From contig CANMJH010000002.1 of NCBI GenBank assembly GCA_947498125.1, forward strand, positions 1,049,999-1,113,998: a stretch of DNA of 64,000 nt, written 5' to 3'. Position numbers and translations under genes: made by a program. Below are positions 51,945 through 61,203 of this stretch, one piece after another (the stretch's first letter is position 1; each line of letters starts with the position of its first letter). Origin of the DNA: an uncultured Nioella sp. (lineage in GTDB: Bacteria; Pseudomonadota; Alphaproteobacteria; Rhodobacterales; Rhodobacteraceae). Below the pieces are notes generated by a model. That model worked only from the letters and a program-made list of their open reading frames with translations, did not search any database and was not told where the DNA came from.

Positions 51945-53411
51945 ATGGGATTTAAAGTTTTGAGTGCTGAAATATCTCATGAAACCAACACTTTCAATAT
52001 TCGACCAACGACTGTTCAATGTTTTCAAGATCGCTATCTATTGGCAGGTAGTCAGGCGATTTCGGCCCGCGGAGACAAAAATACCGAGCTTGCGGGCCTG
52101 CTGGATACAGGTCGCGATTATGGTTGGCAGATCAGGCACACGATCAGCGCCGCCGCAGGCCCCGGAGGGCGCGTAACACAGTCAGCTTTTGATACGCTTA
52201 TGGCGCCGCTATTGGCGGCGGCAACAGGCGACTGGGACGGAATCTTCTTGATCCTGCATGGGGCAATGGTGACAGAATTTTCCGAGGATGGCGAAGGCGA
52301 TATCCTGCATGAACTGCGGGCCATCGTTGGCCCCGACATTCCGATTGCCGTCACACTGGATCCTCATGCCAACGTTACTTCTACAATGTGCGCCCTCGCG
52401 CAGATTCTTGTCTCGTTCACGACATATCCGCATGTCGATATTCGGGCCACCGGACGCCGCGCGGCGGAAATGCTGCAACGCGCCATGGCGGGCGACATCC
52501 ACCCCCGGACCATCAGAGCCCATCGCCCGATGCTGGAGGAAGCGAATGGCGGACGCACAGATGCCGGGCCGATGATCGATCGCCATGCCATGGCCCGCGC
52601 CTATGAAACCCGCGGCGACGTTCATGCAATCAGTATAAACGCAGGCTTTCCCTGCGCAGATATCGCTGAGGTCGGGCCAACCGTCCTGATCACCTGCGAA
52701 GGAGACTCTGCCCGACATCAGGCAATTGCCGAAGAACTAGCCGAAGATATGTGGACCCGCCGGTTTGAAAAGCTGAACGTTTATTTGACAGTGACCGATG
52801 CCGCCGACTTGGCCGCCGCTTGGAACGGGGCCGCTGGTCCTTTGGTCATTGCCGATTATGCGGACAATCCAGGTTCCGGTGCCTATGGCGACAGCACGGC
52901 CCTTTTGGCAGCGCTGCTGGAGGCTGGCGTGAGAGACGCCTGCTATGGCCCCATGATCGACGCCTCAGCGGCTGCGGCCCTGCAGGATTACCCGGTTGGG
53001 TCGGTTGCCACGTTATCCCTTGGCGGAAAAACAGCGCCGGCATTTGGTGGCGGGCCATTGCACATTTCCGGCGAGATGATTTGGAAGGGTGATGGCCGGG
53101 TCGTCGGAAGTGGCCCAATTATTGGCGGGCTGGAGCGCAGCTTCGGACCGACGGCGGTGCTCCGCGTTGATGGAATCGACATTTTGATCGTCAGCACCGC
53201 GCATCAGATGCTTGATCTCAGTCAGTTCGAAACCTTTGGCATTGATCCTTCAATGGCTTCAGTCGTTGCGCTGAAATCCATGCAGCATTTTCGCTCGGCT
53301 TTCGCCCCGATAGCAGGCAAAATCATCGTTTCCGACAGCGGCGCGCTCTGTACATTGAACTATGCGGCCTTGCCCTACAAAAATGTTCCACGCCCGACAT
53401 TTCCATTGTAG
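51945..53411 (+). CDS. M81 family metallopeptidase (MlrC-like)
   Basis: 488 residues with an N-terminal DUF1485 half (EISHETNTFN with the ExxH-type ligands; ILHGAMVTEFSEDGEGDIL; VTLDPHANVTSTM supplying further zinc ligands) and an MlrC C-terminal half (IADYADNPGSGAYGDSTALL, DGIDILIVSTAHQML, FGIDPSMASVVALKSMQHFR). MlrC cleaves linearised microcystin products, but relatives are widespread beside Dpp importers where the natural substrate is unknown. Twelve bases separate it from the last ATPase gene, so uptake and cleavage of one peptide-like compound is the likely combined job. Confidence 0.88.
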   Translation: MGFKVLSAEISHETNTFNIRPTTVQCFQDRYLLAGSQAISARGDKNTELAGLLDTGRDYGWQIRHTISAAAGPGGRVTQSAFDTLMAPLLAAATGDWDGIFLILHGAMVTEFSEDGEGDILHELRAIVGPDIPIAVTLDPHANVTSTMCALAQILVSFTTYPHVDIRATGRRAAEMLQRAMAGDIHPRTIRAHRPMLEEANGGRTDAGPMIDRHAMARAYETRGDVHAISINAGFPCADIAEVGPTVLITCEGDSARHQAIAEELAEDMWTRRFEKLNVYLTVTDAADLAAAWNGAAGPLVIADYADNPGSGAYGDSTALLAALLEAGVRDACYGPMIDASAAAALQDYPVGSVATLSLGGKTAPAFGGGPLHISGEMIWKGDGRVVGSGPIIGGLERSFGPTAVLRVDGIDILIVSTAHQMLDLSQFETFGIDPSMASVVALKSMQHFRSAFAPIAGKIIVSDSGALCTLNYAALPYKNVPRPTFPL

Positions 53412-53682
53412 CGGATTTAAGATGGGCAAACACGGCATCAAAACGTGGGCAGTTTAGGTGGGCAGATTATTGCACGAAAGTGTACGCGGGCACTAGCTGA
53501 TGTCTGAACAATCAATGACAAGCAATCACTTGAGCGTTTTTTGAACTCAGCGGCTCCTGTCGTTCTTGGTTTTGCCCAAAGTCTTCTAGACCGTTGGCAT
53601 CACGAGGAGGCGCGAAAAGGCAAATGATGAACGGCCTAAGCGAAAAGCGGTCATTCGTGTCTAACCTAAGAACGACCGCTTC
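53412..53682. other. Non-coding flank left of the repeat-bracketed element
   Basis: No gene supported. The right part (AGAACGACCGCTTC, 53670-53683) already resembles the sequence before the second repeat copy (58162-58174) with three differences. Confidence 0.4.
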
Positions 53683-53799
53683 GTCCCGCACTCCGCTAGT
53701 TTGGTCAGCCCTCAGCTTCGCGCGCGCAGCGAATGTCGGCAATGCGGGCGGCTAACGCAGCAATTTGAAGGTTGGTCGAAAGTCCGGATTGGGCCGTCC
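53683..53799. repeat. 117-bp direct repeat, left copy
   Basis: Bases 53683-53799 are identical, by eye, to 58175-58291 in the same orientation; homology continues about 12 bases to the left with three mismatches. The repeat begins GTCCCGCACTCCGCTAG and ends GATTGGGCCGTCC. It abuts the 3' end of the recombinase gene, and its right edge falls in the loop of that gene's downstream hairpin. Confidence 0.9.
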
Positions 53800-53812
53800 T
53801 CTCGAACGGCCC
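53791..53812 (-). terminator. Hairpin downstream of the short recombinase gene
   Basis: GGGCCGT (53791-53797) pairs with ACGGCCC (53806-53812), loop of 8. It starts 6 bases past the recombinase stop (minus strand). No T-run on the minus strand follows it, so it may be a recombination structure rather than a terminator. Confidence 0.5.
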
Positions 53813-53818
53813 TTCAGT

Positions 53819-54451
53819 CTAGATTTCAATAGCTTCCGCAATCGCCAAGGCATCCTCAAGTTCGACGCCCAAGTACCGGACTGTGCTGTCCATCTTGGTG
53901 TGTCCAAGGAGAAGCTGAACGGCACGAAGATTGCCCGTCTTCTTGTAAATCTGCGTCACCTTCGTCCGCCTCATCGAATGCGTGCCATATGCGCTGGCTT
54001 CTAGGCCAATTGATGTGACCCAGTCCCGGACAATGCGGGCATATTGGCGGGTGGAAATGTGAAGGCGTTCGTGAAACCGGCCTGGCCAAAGATACTCGGA
54101 CCCGACCATGAGATCGTCTTCCATCCACTTTTCGACCGAAGCGCGCGTACCTTCTGATATCTCAAATCGAATGGGCTTCTGTGTTTTGCTTTGAAGCACC
54201 GATGCCCGTTCTTTGATCTGACCAGACGCCATGACATCGACAACTTTCATCCTCACTAGGTCACATCCACGCAGTTTGCTGTCGATCGCCATGTTGAACA
54301 ACGCGAGGTCTCGATGGTTCTCCGCCAGTTCAAGTCTGACGCGGATCGCCCAGACGTGTTTTGGTTTCAGTGGTCGTTTCTGGCCAACGATACGTCCCTT
54401 GTTCCATGCGGGTCTTAGCGCGCGAATGGCTGGTAGGTTTGGCGTTTCCAT
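53819..54451 (-). CDS. Short tyrosine recombinase/integrase
   Basis: 210 residues, lacking the arm domain of classical integrases. Catalytic set: Arg in AIDSKLRGCDLV, His-x-x-Arg in GTHSMRRTKVTQIY, His in LLLGHTKMDSTV and Tyr in VRYLGVELEDA. This short type (NLPAIRALRPAWNKGRIVGQ at the start) is widespread in alphaproteobacteria, often in multiple copies. A second copy with a near-identical C-terminus begins at the window end. The gene lies just inside the left 117-bp repeat. Possibly mobilises the repeat-bracketed segment; not demonstrated. Confidence 0.88.
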   Translation of the reverse strand: METPNLPAIRALRPAWNKGRIVGQKRPLKPKHVWAIRVRLELAENHRDLALFNMAIDSKLRGCDLVRMKVVDVMASGQIKERASVLQSKTQKPIRFEISEGTRASVEKWMEDDLMVGSEYLWPGRFHERLHISTRQYARIVRDWVTSIGLEASAYGTHSMRRTKVTQIYKKTGNLRAVQLLLGHTKMDSTVRYLGVELEDALAIAEAIEI

Positions 54452-54665
54452 GACTGATCCTCCGATCCGCCATGCCCTCCCAAATCGCCAACCCGACGTT
54501 GACGAGGCACTATATCACGGGATTTCTGCGCTGCCTCCGACGTCCGCAAGGAGCCCAAATCTACCGATGCTGCATGACGCATCAATGTCAGCTTTTTTTT
54601 CGTTGGGACTAATGCGAGCGGCGCTTCGCCAACCTCCCGGCCTTTTAGACCTACAACTGACGCTA

Positions 54666-54695
54666 TCGAGGGCTGCATAGATGAACAGCCCTCGA
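54666..54695. other. Perfect 10-bp hairpin
   Basis: TCGAGGGCTG (54666-54675) pairs with CAGCCCTCGA (54686-54695), loop of 10. It lies 46 bases beyond the stop of the minus-strand NTF2-like gene and could end its transcript, though no T-run follows on the minus strand. Confidence 0.55.
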
Positions 54696-54741
54696 ACTCT
54701 GAATTAGAATTAGCTGCTTTCGAACCAACGCTTTATTGTGC

Positions 54742-55155
54742 CTATGCCCAGCCAAGCTGACGCATCGCGATCCCGTCATTCCAAATTTTTGTCATATGGC
54801 GAATTTTGCCATTGTCGAACTCCATAGAGTAGACATAGTCCGTTGCAACCGTTTTGCCGGTTGGGGGCACCGGGCCACCTTCGCCGGTCTGCGTGGCATG
54901 AAAAACCGAAACTGCGATAACTGTGCCGCGTTCTTCGTCTGCGGCAAAGCCCTTTAGTTCGTAATGTCCGTCGGGCATCGGGGTCAGAATGGCTTTGGTC
55001 CAGTTCGTGTACCCCTCCAGGGTCGATGTGTCGGCAAGTGCATCGGACTGGCAATCGAAGGACGCATCGTCGTGGCAATACTGTTTGCAGACATCCCAAC
55101 CTTTTCCAGTTTCGCAGTCTTCAAAAAAAGCACGCGCTGTTGTTGCAATGGTCAT
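54742..55155 (-). CDS. NTF2-like (SnoaL-type) protein
   Basis: 137 residues from the ATG at 55155, which has AAGGAG 8 bases upstream. The cone-shaped NTF2/SnoaL fold is suggested by ARAFFEDCETGKGWDVCKQY, CHDDASFDCQSDALADTSTL, YTNWTKAILTPMPDGHYELK and the strand-rich C-terminus. This superfamily holds small cyclases, isomerases and ligand-binding proteins, so no reaction can be named. Divergent from the STAND/LuxR regulator, which probably controls it. Confidence 0.75.
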   Translation of the reverse strand: MTIATTARAFFEDCETGKGWDVCKQYCHDDASFDCQSDALADTSTLEGYTNWTKAILTPMPDGHYELKGFAADEERGTVIAVSVFHATQTGEGGPVPPTGKTVATDYVYSMEFDNGKIRHMTKIWNDGIAMRQLGWA

Positions 55156-55324
55156 GTTTCTAACTCCTTGAATTGTATTCGGGAGCGTCCCGAACTTGTG
55201 ATGTGAGTCAGGTTTAGGACCGATGGAATCACGGAACATCTGCCAGGTGGCATATACAAAGCAAAAAAAATTACCTGTACCCCTGCTGAATGTGCGATTT
55301 TGGGGCCGGGATGGGGGATGACTA

Positions 55325-58045
55325 TTGAACAAACGCACGAATTTACCGCTGGAGTTGTCGTCGCTTGTCGGGCGCGATGTGGACCTTTCTGAAATTCGCC
55401 AACTTGTTGACGCCGAGCGGTTGGTCACTCTCAACGGCCCAGGGGGTACGGGAAAAACGCGGATCGCCAAGAAGCTGGCCCTAATGCTTGTTGAGAGCTT
55501 CCAAGATGGCGTCTGGTTCGTCGACCTTTCTGGCGTCTTTCGCGACAGCGGCGTTGCCGGTGCCGTATCGCGGGTCCTGGGGTTGCTGGAAGAGGATCAG
55601 ATTCCGCTGTTTGAAACGATAGCATCGCAGCTAAGCGGAAAGCGCGTTCTGCTTATTCTTGATAATTGTGAGCAAGTTCTGGCTGGATGCGCCGAGTTGG
55701 CGCAGAGCATTCTTGCCACGGCGCCCGACGTGCATGTGCTGGCAACGAGCCGGGAGCCGCTGCACATTTCAGGCGAGTTCGTTCATCACGTTCCGCCTTT
55801 GAAGGTGGACGCCGGGATCGCACTTTTCGACGAAAGGGCGCGTCAGGCCGGATCGGTTTTGCCGACAGATGAGCCCACGGCCGCGATCATTCGAGAAATT
55901 GTGTCGCGATTGGACGGGATACCGCTTGCTATAGAACTGGCGGCAGCGCGGACGTCGATGATGGCACCGGCGCAAATTCTTGACGGTCTGGACCGGCGAT
56001 TTGAGTTGCTGACCAACGCACCTAGAGACGCGATGCAGCACCACAGGTCGCTTCGGGCGTCGGTGGCTTGGAGTTATGATCTGATGACCGGCGCCGAACA
56101 GTCGCTTGCCCGACGGCTGTGTGTGCTTCGCGGGTTTACGCTTGATGCCGCGCAGGTGATCGGTGCGGATGCCGACATCGGCGGTGATCCGATTCTTGAT
56201 CTGGTTCAGCGACTTGTTGATATGTCGATTGTTCAGTTGGATCGATCTGGGCCGGAACCAAGATATCGCTTTCTTGAAACAGTGCGCGAGTTCTTCCTTG
56301 AAAGGTTAGACGAAGCTGGCGAGACCTCTGTCGCGCGAACAGCACATCTGACGCATTTCATCGATTTTGGCGAATTCCGTGCGCAAAGGCTGATCCTTAG
56401 AGACGGGCCTGAATTGATGGCGCAGATTCAGACGGAGTTCGACAATCTGGAGGATGCGTTAGTTTTTGCTGAAAGCCTGGATGATCCAGGCAGCCTGCTT
56501 CGCCTTCTTACAGCATTGGCCGGATACTACGAGATCTGGGGGCAGCACCAACACGGGATGCGTTGGTTTGATACGGCGCTTGCGAAAGAGGCTGCGCCAA
56601 AGGTTTTGACAGCGCGCGCACTTTGGGGGGCTTCGCATGTCTGTGCCTATGGTGGGCGCATGGATCTGGCCTTTCCGCGGGCAATGCGCGCTTTAGAGAT
56701 GTCGAAGGACATTGGTGACAAATGGACCGAGTCGCGTGCATTGGACATAATCGGATTTGCACAATCGGTTTCAGACCCACCGAGCGCGTTTCAGTCTTTA
56801 AGCCGTAGCATCGAACTTGGTAGCGAAATCAACGACGATTGGGCCGAGAGTCATGCAATCAAGATGCTTACCGCAGTCTTTATGTTCTCGCATGAAATTG
56901 CTGGGGGCAGCCCCGCGATTGAGAATTTGTTGGCAGCTGCAAAGCGTCACGAGAGCCGCTATCTGACCGCCTGGGCTAATGCTTTGAAAGGATATTTCGC
57001 CCGAGACGGAGGTGATTTCGATGCAGCGGACACCGCGCTGGCGATCTCGCTCGAAAACGCTGCCTTTGTGCGCGATCCTGCGACAGGCGGGTTCGCCAAG
57101 GTCTGGTCTTCGGCCTTGAAAGCGGATCGCGGCCACGTGGAAGAAGCCCGAAGCGAAATGACAGACCTGATGCAGGCCGCGACCGTCACCGGAACCTTTT
57201 TGGCGGTGCCCGAGACGATGTTTCAGCTTGGTTTGGTTGAGGTGGCCGGCGGAAATCCGCAATCGACTGTTGATATGATCGGTGGGCACGTTGACGCGTT
57301 AAAGGGTGCCGGAATTCCCGTGTGGGCGGCACAACTGGGAATCGCTTCGGCGGCCGCGCAAATCGACCTGGGTAATTTGGACGAGGCAATGACACTTCTG
57401 GACGATGCAGCAGAGATGTCGGCGTCATTGAAGAATGCGTTTCTGAACGGTTTGATCGCCTATTTTCGCGGGCGTCTAGCACTGGCGCAAGGTGATTGGG
57501 GCGATGCAGAGGCGCGCCTGCACGAAGCGTCAGAAATCCAGCAGGACGCAGGCTTGTTGCCCGGTTTGTTGCGCACGATGGAGTGTATTTGTGAGGTTCT
57601 GATCGCTAAAGAGAAGTTCGAGGATGCAGCGCGGGTTCTGGCCTTTGTGGATCAATCCCGCGATGATATTCGGCTTGTCCGCGGTCTCGCGGAAAGTGAA
57701 CGGCAAGCCTCACGAACTGACAAGTTGGACCAGGAATTGGGGACCGCTCTGGCAGTTCTCAAAGAGCAGGGTGCCAATTCAGACCTGGAAGAGATCATTG
57801 GACTCATATCACGAATGCGGGGCAAACGGGCGCGACCTTTGATGGGCTGGGAAAGCCTGACACCGACCGAGCGGCGCGTCGTAGCACTTGCAACAGAAGG
57901 TCTGTCCAACCCACAAATCGCGGAACGAATGTTCATCGCGCGTGGCACCGTGAAAGTGCATCTGTCACATATCTATGAAAAACTGGACGTGAAGTCGCGA
58001 ACACAGCTTGCTGCGAAAGCGGTAGTTGAAGGTATTTCACCTTAG
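55325..58045 (+). CDS. STAND-type LuxR family regulator (NB-ARC + HTH)
   Basis: 906 residues starting at a TTG with GGGGGA upstream; an in-frame stop lies immediately before it. N-terminal AAA/NB-ARC ATPase: Walker A GPGGTGKTR (38-46), Walker B VLLILDNCEQ, ATSREPL sensor and GIPLAIELAAARTSMM. The middle (~330-830) is a TPR-like helical sensor. The C-terminal LuxR helix-turn-helix is TPTERRVVALATEGLSNPQI followed by FIARGTVKVHLSHIYEKLDV. Such proteins oligomerise on ATP and ligand binding to activate transcription. It lies inside the repeat-bracketed segment, next to the NTF2-like gene. Confidence 0.9.
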   Translation: MNKRTNLPLELSSLVGRDVDLSEIRQLVDAERLVTLNGPGGTGKTRIAKKLALMLVESFQDGVWFVDLSGVFRDSGVAGAVSRVLGLLEEDQIPLFETIASQLSGKRVLLILDNCEQVLAGCAELAQSILATAPDVHVLATSREPLHISGEFVHHVPPLKVDAGIALFDERARQAGSVLPTDEPTAAIIREIVSRLDGIPLAIELAAARTSMMAPAQILDGLDRRFELLTNAPRDAMQHHRSLRASVAWSYDLMTGAEQSLARRLCVLRGFTLDAAQVIGADADIGGDPILDLVQRLVDMSIVQLDRSGPEPRYRFLETVREFFLERLDEAGETSVARTAHLTHFIDFGEFRAQRLILRDGPELMAQIQTEFDNLEDALVFAESLDDPGSLLRLLTALAGYYEIWGQHQHGMRWFDTALAKEAAPKVLTARALWGASHVCAYGGRMDLAFPRAMRALEMSKDIGDKWTESRALDIIGFAQSVSDPPSAFQSLSRSIELGSEINDDWAESHAIKMLTAVFMFSHEIAGGSPAIENLLAAAKRHESRYLTAWANALKGYFARDGGDFDAADTALAISLENAAFVRDPATGGFAKVWSSALKADRGHVEEARSEMTDLMQAATVTGTFLAVPETMFQLGLVEVAGGNPQSTVDMIGGHVDALKGAGIPVWAAQLGIASAAAQIDLGNLDEAMTLLDDAAEMSASLKNAFLNGLIAYFRGRLALAQGDWGDAEARLHEASEIQQDAGLLPGLLRTMECICEVLIAKEKFEDAARVLAFVDQSRDDIRLVRGLAESERQASRTDKLDQELGTALAVLKEQGANSDLEEIIGLISRMRGKRARPLMGWESLTPTERRVVALATEGLSNPQIAERMFIARGTVKVHLSHIYEKLDVKSRTQLAAKAVVEGISP

Positions 58046-58174
58046 ACTCTGTTTTCGAGTAACAACGCGTTCAGGTTCTCTGGAACGCACCAAGGTTAGT
58101 TATCGGCATGGCTGCAATCCTCACGCACCGCACCGAAAGCGGACACTCGGACAGTGATCAGGAACGACTGTTTT

Positions 58175-58291
58175 GTCCCGCACTCCGCTAGTTTGGTCAG
58201 CCCTCAGCTTCGCGCGCGCAGCGAATGTCGGCAATGCGGGCGGCTAACGCAGCAATTTGAAGGTTGGTCGAAAGTCCGGATTGGGCCGTCC
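58175..58291. repeat. 117-bp direct repeat, right copy
   Basis: Identical, by eye, to 53683-53799, offset 4492 bp. Here the downstream half of the hairpin and the recombinase gene are absent: GGGCCGTCC is followed by ATGCCGCGC instead. The rest of the 58046-58415 gap shows no gene. Confidence 0.9.
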
Positions 58292-58415
58292 ATGCCGCGC
58301 TAAACATCTTGGATCAGGCTTATGCTGCGCCGCATCCGAGGTCAGTTGAGAGCCCATTGCGTCGGATGCTGCACATCGCACCAAGGTCTGCTTTCACGTG
58401 GCGGCCTATCCAACC

Positions 58416-59564
58416 TCAATAGCCACCGAACTGCTCAACCCGGATATTGGCGGCTTTCACACCCGATGTTGTGAGCATGCCCTGCATTGCAGAAACAAAA
58501 TTGCCGGGACCGACGCAGTAGAAGATCGGAGACTTCGGTTCGGGCAGATGGCGGGACAGCATTGCTGCGTCTATGTACCCGGTCTCTCCCTCCCAAGTCT
58601 GGCCCTTCTCGAGATCAGTTATCGTCGAAACCATCGAGAACCCTGGATTGGCCACTTCGAGCGCTTGGAGTTCTGAAAGCATGACAGCATCTGCAGGGCT
58701 GCGGTTAGAATAAAATAGCGTTGTTTGGTTGAGATCGCCCCGATGGTCCGCATCGCGCAGCATGGACAGGAATGGCGTAATTCCGATGCCACCTGCGAGG
58801 AACACAGTTGGTTGAGATTGATTGGTATCCCGCGTGAAGTTGCCCAGCGGACCAGCGATTTGTAGCTCAGCGCTTTCAGCCATCGAACTCAATGCTTGCT
58901 TGAAGGGACTGCTGTCGCGAATGCGCGTTACAATCTGAAGATCGGCTTCATGTGGAGCGTTGGCGATTGAAAACACCCGCGCTTCGCCAGCCCCTGTGGG
59001 CGAGCCCTGTGGGATCGTCAAGCGAACAGCCTGCCCGGGCTCAAACGTGAACCCGGAAGGCTTACTCAGGCGAAGCGACAGCGTATCATTCGCAACCGTC
59101 TCACGGTCCAGAATTGAAACGGTCGCAGCGGGGCTTGTCCGACCCGTCAGTTTCAGCCCATCTCGCATGTTCAGCCCCATCAGTGTGAGGTTGAGGGCGC
59201 CCGCAATCAGTTCGACGGCCTGCAAGACGTAGAACGTCGTGTCGAACGTGCCCTCAGATGCTTTGCCTTCGAGGACGAAAGCCAACGGCAGCAGGATCAA
59301 CAGCCCGGTGGCCGCGATAATCGGCATGCGTTTTTGCTTGGCGGATACGAGTTTCTCTGTCCGTCCACGCCCGAGAAACATGCCAGAGCCGCCTGCCACA
59401 GCCATGGCTGGTATCAGGATAAACATACCCATGAGAATCCAACCCTTCACGTATGCGATCGTCTCATATGTGCCAAAGAGTTCAGAGAGGACAGTGGACG
59501 TCCAGAAAAGCAGGATCATAAAGAGGCCGATCGCCCCGGCAATGGCGTGAATACGGGTTTTCAT
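58416..59564 (-). CDS. Membrane-anchored ferredoxin reductase-like flavoprotein
   Basis: 382 residues. The first ~140 form four membrane helices (MKTRIHAIAGAIGLFMILLF, KGWILMGMFILIPAMAVAGG, RMPIIAATGLLILLPLAF, AVELIAGALNLTLMGLNMRD), resembling a stand-alone membrane family. Residues ~145-382 are a ferredoxin-NADP+ reductase fold: RVFSIANAP for FAD, GGIGITPFLSML and FYCVGPGNF for NAD(P). No [2Fe-2S] motif. AGGAGG is 7 bases before the ATG. Probably passes electrons from NAD(P)H at the inner membrane to a partner such as the cytochrome b561 of the same gene group. Confidence 0.85.
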   Translation of the reverse strand: MKTRIHAIAGAIGLFMILLFWTSTVLSELFGTYETIAYVKGWILMGMFILIPAMAVAGGSGMFLGRGRTEKLVSAKQKRMPIIAATGLLILLPLAFVLEGKASEGTFDTTFYVLQAVELIAGALNLTLMGLNMRDGLKLTGRTSPAATVSILDRETVANDTLSLRLSKPSGFTFEPGQAVRLTIPQGSPTGAGEARVFSIANAPHEADLQIVTRIRDSSPFKQALSSMAESAELQIAGPLGNFTRDTNQSQPTVFLAGGIGITPFLSMLRDADHRGDLNQTTLFYSNRSPADAVMLSELQALEVANPGFSMVSTITDLEKGQTWEGETGYIDAAMLSRHLPEPKSPIFYCVGPGNFVSAMQGMLTTSGVKAANIRVEQFGGY

Positions 59565-59663
59565 CAGGTATCCTCCTAAGGGTTTGATTGATGGCAGGTG
59601 GCAGATGCGACTTGTTGGAGGGCAACGCCATCGGGCCCGTGCATTTTGACGACGCTGGCCTTG

Positions 59664-60140
59664 CTAAGCGGTCTGCCGCCTCTCTCTGAGCAGGGCGAGC
59701 AGGATGGCGACGGATGCGAGGATGGAAAGGATGGTCCTTACCCAGTTCCAGAACTTCCATCGTTGGATTTCGGCGGGGACGTCCGCCGACGTGATGACAC
59801 CGTCAAAGAACAACGTGTTTGCGCCCCAGAAATAGACGGGCAGCAACACCATTGTGGCTGCCGTCAGAACCAAGGCAGCCGTCCAGTACCAATCCATCCC
59901 GGTCTTTCGAAGGCTAGGTATCGTCGACAAAAGGGCCACAGCTGAAAACACAACGGCCAAGCCACCAAATGGCACCATGACAAACCCAAGGGGCAACCCG
60001 AATTCCGCAAACCAATCGATCGCGGCCGCAGGTTCCATACTGGCCCAGCTTTCGACAATCACGACAGACGTCAGGATAAGGCCAACGCTGAACCCGCTTG
60101 AACACAGCAGGGCGAGTAATTTTGAAAATCTTGCAAACAT
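59664..60140 (-). CDS. DUF1772-like integral membrane protein
   Basis: 158 residues with four membrane helices and the C-terminal RWKFWNWVRTILSILASVAI, typical of the DUF1772/anthrone-oxygenase-like family. Function unknown; some relatives oxidise polyketide anthrones or occur in stress operons. Paralogue of the next gene upstream (60180-60626). Part of the divergent redox group. Confidence 0.7.
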   Translation of the reverse strand: MFARFSKLLALLCSSGFSVGLILTSVVIVESWASMEPAAAIDWFAEFGLPLGFVMVPFGGLAVVFSAVALLSTIPSLRKTGMDWYWTAALVLTAATMVLLPVYFWGANTLFFDGVITSADVPAEIQRWKFWNWVRTILSILASVAILLALLRERRQTA

Positions 60141-60179
60141 GGAGCACCTTAATTGACGATGATGTAGTGTGGGTGCAGA

Positions 60180-60626
60180 TCAGCCTTTAATGGCGATGCA
60201 CCCAAAGACCGCTGCGGCCATGCCAAATCCAATCCGGAAGTTGTGGATCATCAGCCATTGGTTCAACTTCACGGCACCCGTCGCTTCATCCATTGTTCCG
60301 CTTGAGAATGCGGTGTTTGTAGGGACAAAGAACGCGAAGGTCAGGACTGCGACGACCAAGATGCACGCCCCGCTAAAGAGCCAATACCTTAGTTCCGGCG
60401 CCCCCCACGACAGCCAGATAGACCCGACAAGCCCGACGAAGGTCGGCAGAAAGATCATCGGGATGGCCCGTGAAACAAACTGGTTGTTTGCCGCAAACCA
60501 ATCGAGGAATTCTTGTGTGGGCAGGCTGCGCCAGTAACCCCCGAGGGTAACACCGATGCTGAGCATGACGCCGGCGAAACCGGCCGCACCACAGATAGTC
60601 AGAATATTGAAGATCGCTTTAATCAT
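60180..60626 (-). CDS. DUF1772-like integral membrane protein
   Basis: 148 residues, four membrane helices, with NTAFSSGTMDEATGAVKLNQ and WLMIHNFRIGFGMAAAVFGC, again matching the DUF1772 pattern. The start overlaps the cytochrome b561 stop by four bases (ATGA), indicating coupled translation. Two diverged members side by side suggest a heteromeric membrane complex. Confidence 0.7.
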   Translation of the reverse strand: MIKAIFNILTICGAAGFAGVMLSIGVTLGGYWRSLPTQEFLDWFAANNQFVSRAIPMIFLPTFVGLVGSIWLSWGAPELRYWLFSGACILVVAVLTFAFFVPTNTAFSSGTMDEATGAVKLNQWLMIHNFRIGFGMAAAVFGCIAIKG

Positions 60627-61180
60627 GAGTGATTTCCTTTGTCGTGGGGCCTAAACCACATGCGCCAGATTAGCCCGTCACCTTTGATTAAGTGGTGGTA
60701 GAGTGCAGCACCTGCATGGAGAAAGAAGAGCGCCACCATTAGCCGTGCGCCAAGACCATGAGGGACGCGGGGCAAGAACTCTGAAAAATCCGGCAAGGGT
60801 CCGGCTTCGGCCCCGAACAGGATGCCCCCTGCACCTGAGAATGCGACCGTCCCGATCCCGCTGGCTATCATGCCCAGAATGACGATGTAGAATAAGACGT
60901 GAATGGCCTTTGCAGACAGGGTCTGCCACGCTGGGTCGCCTGCAACCGGGCTCGGCTTCCGATCCACTCGCCACCACCAGAACAAGCGCAGGAGGGTGAG
61001 AAGAAGGATCACGATGCCAAGCGGCACATGGAACATCAGAATTGTTTCCTTTGCCGCGCTATCGGTCATGGATGCCGCGCGGAAACCGGACCCAAGCATT
61101 GCGAGAATAAAAATCGCACTGAGCCAGTGGATTGTAACGGCAACCGATCCGTATTGAGTGGGGGAGCTTTTCGTGGACAT
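60623..61180 (-). CDS. Cytochrome b561 family protein
   Basis: 185 residues, four membrane helices. Haem-ligand candidates are His18 (TIHWLSA), His51 (MFHVPLG), His94 (AIHVLFY) and His155 (FFLHAGAALYHH), matching bacterial b561-type diheme di-haem membrane cytochromes that move electrons between quinone and periplasmic or membrane partners. In the same gene group as a membrane flavoprotein, it may be that protein's electron partner. Confidence 0.88.
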   Translation of the reverse strand: MSTKSSPTQYGSVAVTIHWLSAIFILAMLGSGFRAASMTDSAAKETILMFHVPLGIVILLLTLLRLFWWWRVDRKPSPVAGDPAWQTLSAKAIHVLFYIVILGMIASGIGTVAFSGAGGILFGAEAGPLPDFSEFLPRVPHGLGARLMVALFFLHAGAALYHHLIKGDGLIWRMWFRPHDKGNHS

Positions 61181-61203
61181 GACCCTGCCTCCTCTAACTT
61201 GGC

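Noticed and set aside
54452..54665. Open frames upstream of the short recombinase
   Set aside because: They carry no motif or ribosome site and look like shadow frames and decayed intergenic repeats.
53819..58045. Classical integron with attC cassettes
   Set aside because: The recombinase lacks the IntI extra domain and full length, and the flanking repeats are long direct copies, not short imperfect attC palindromes.
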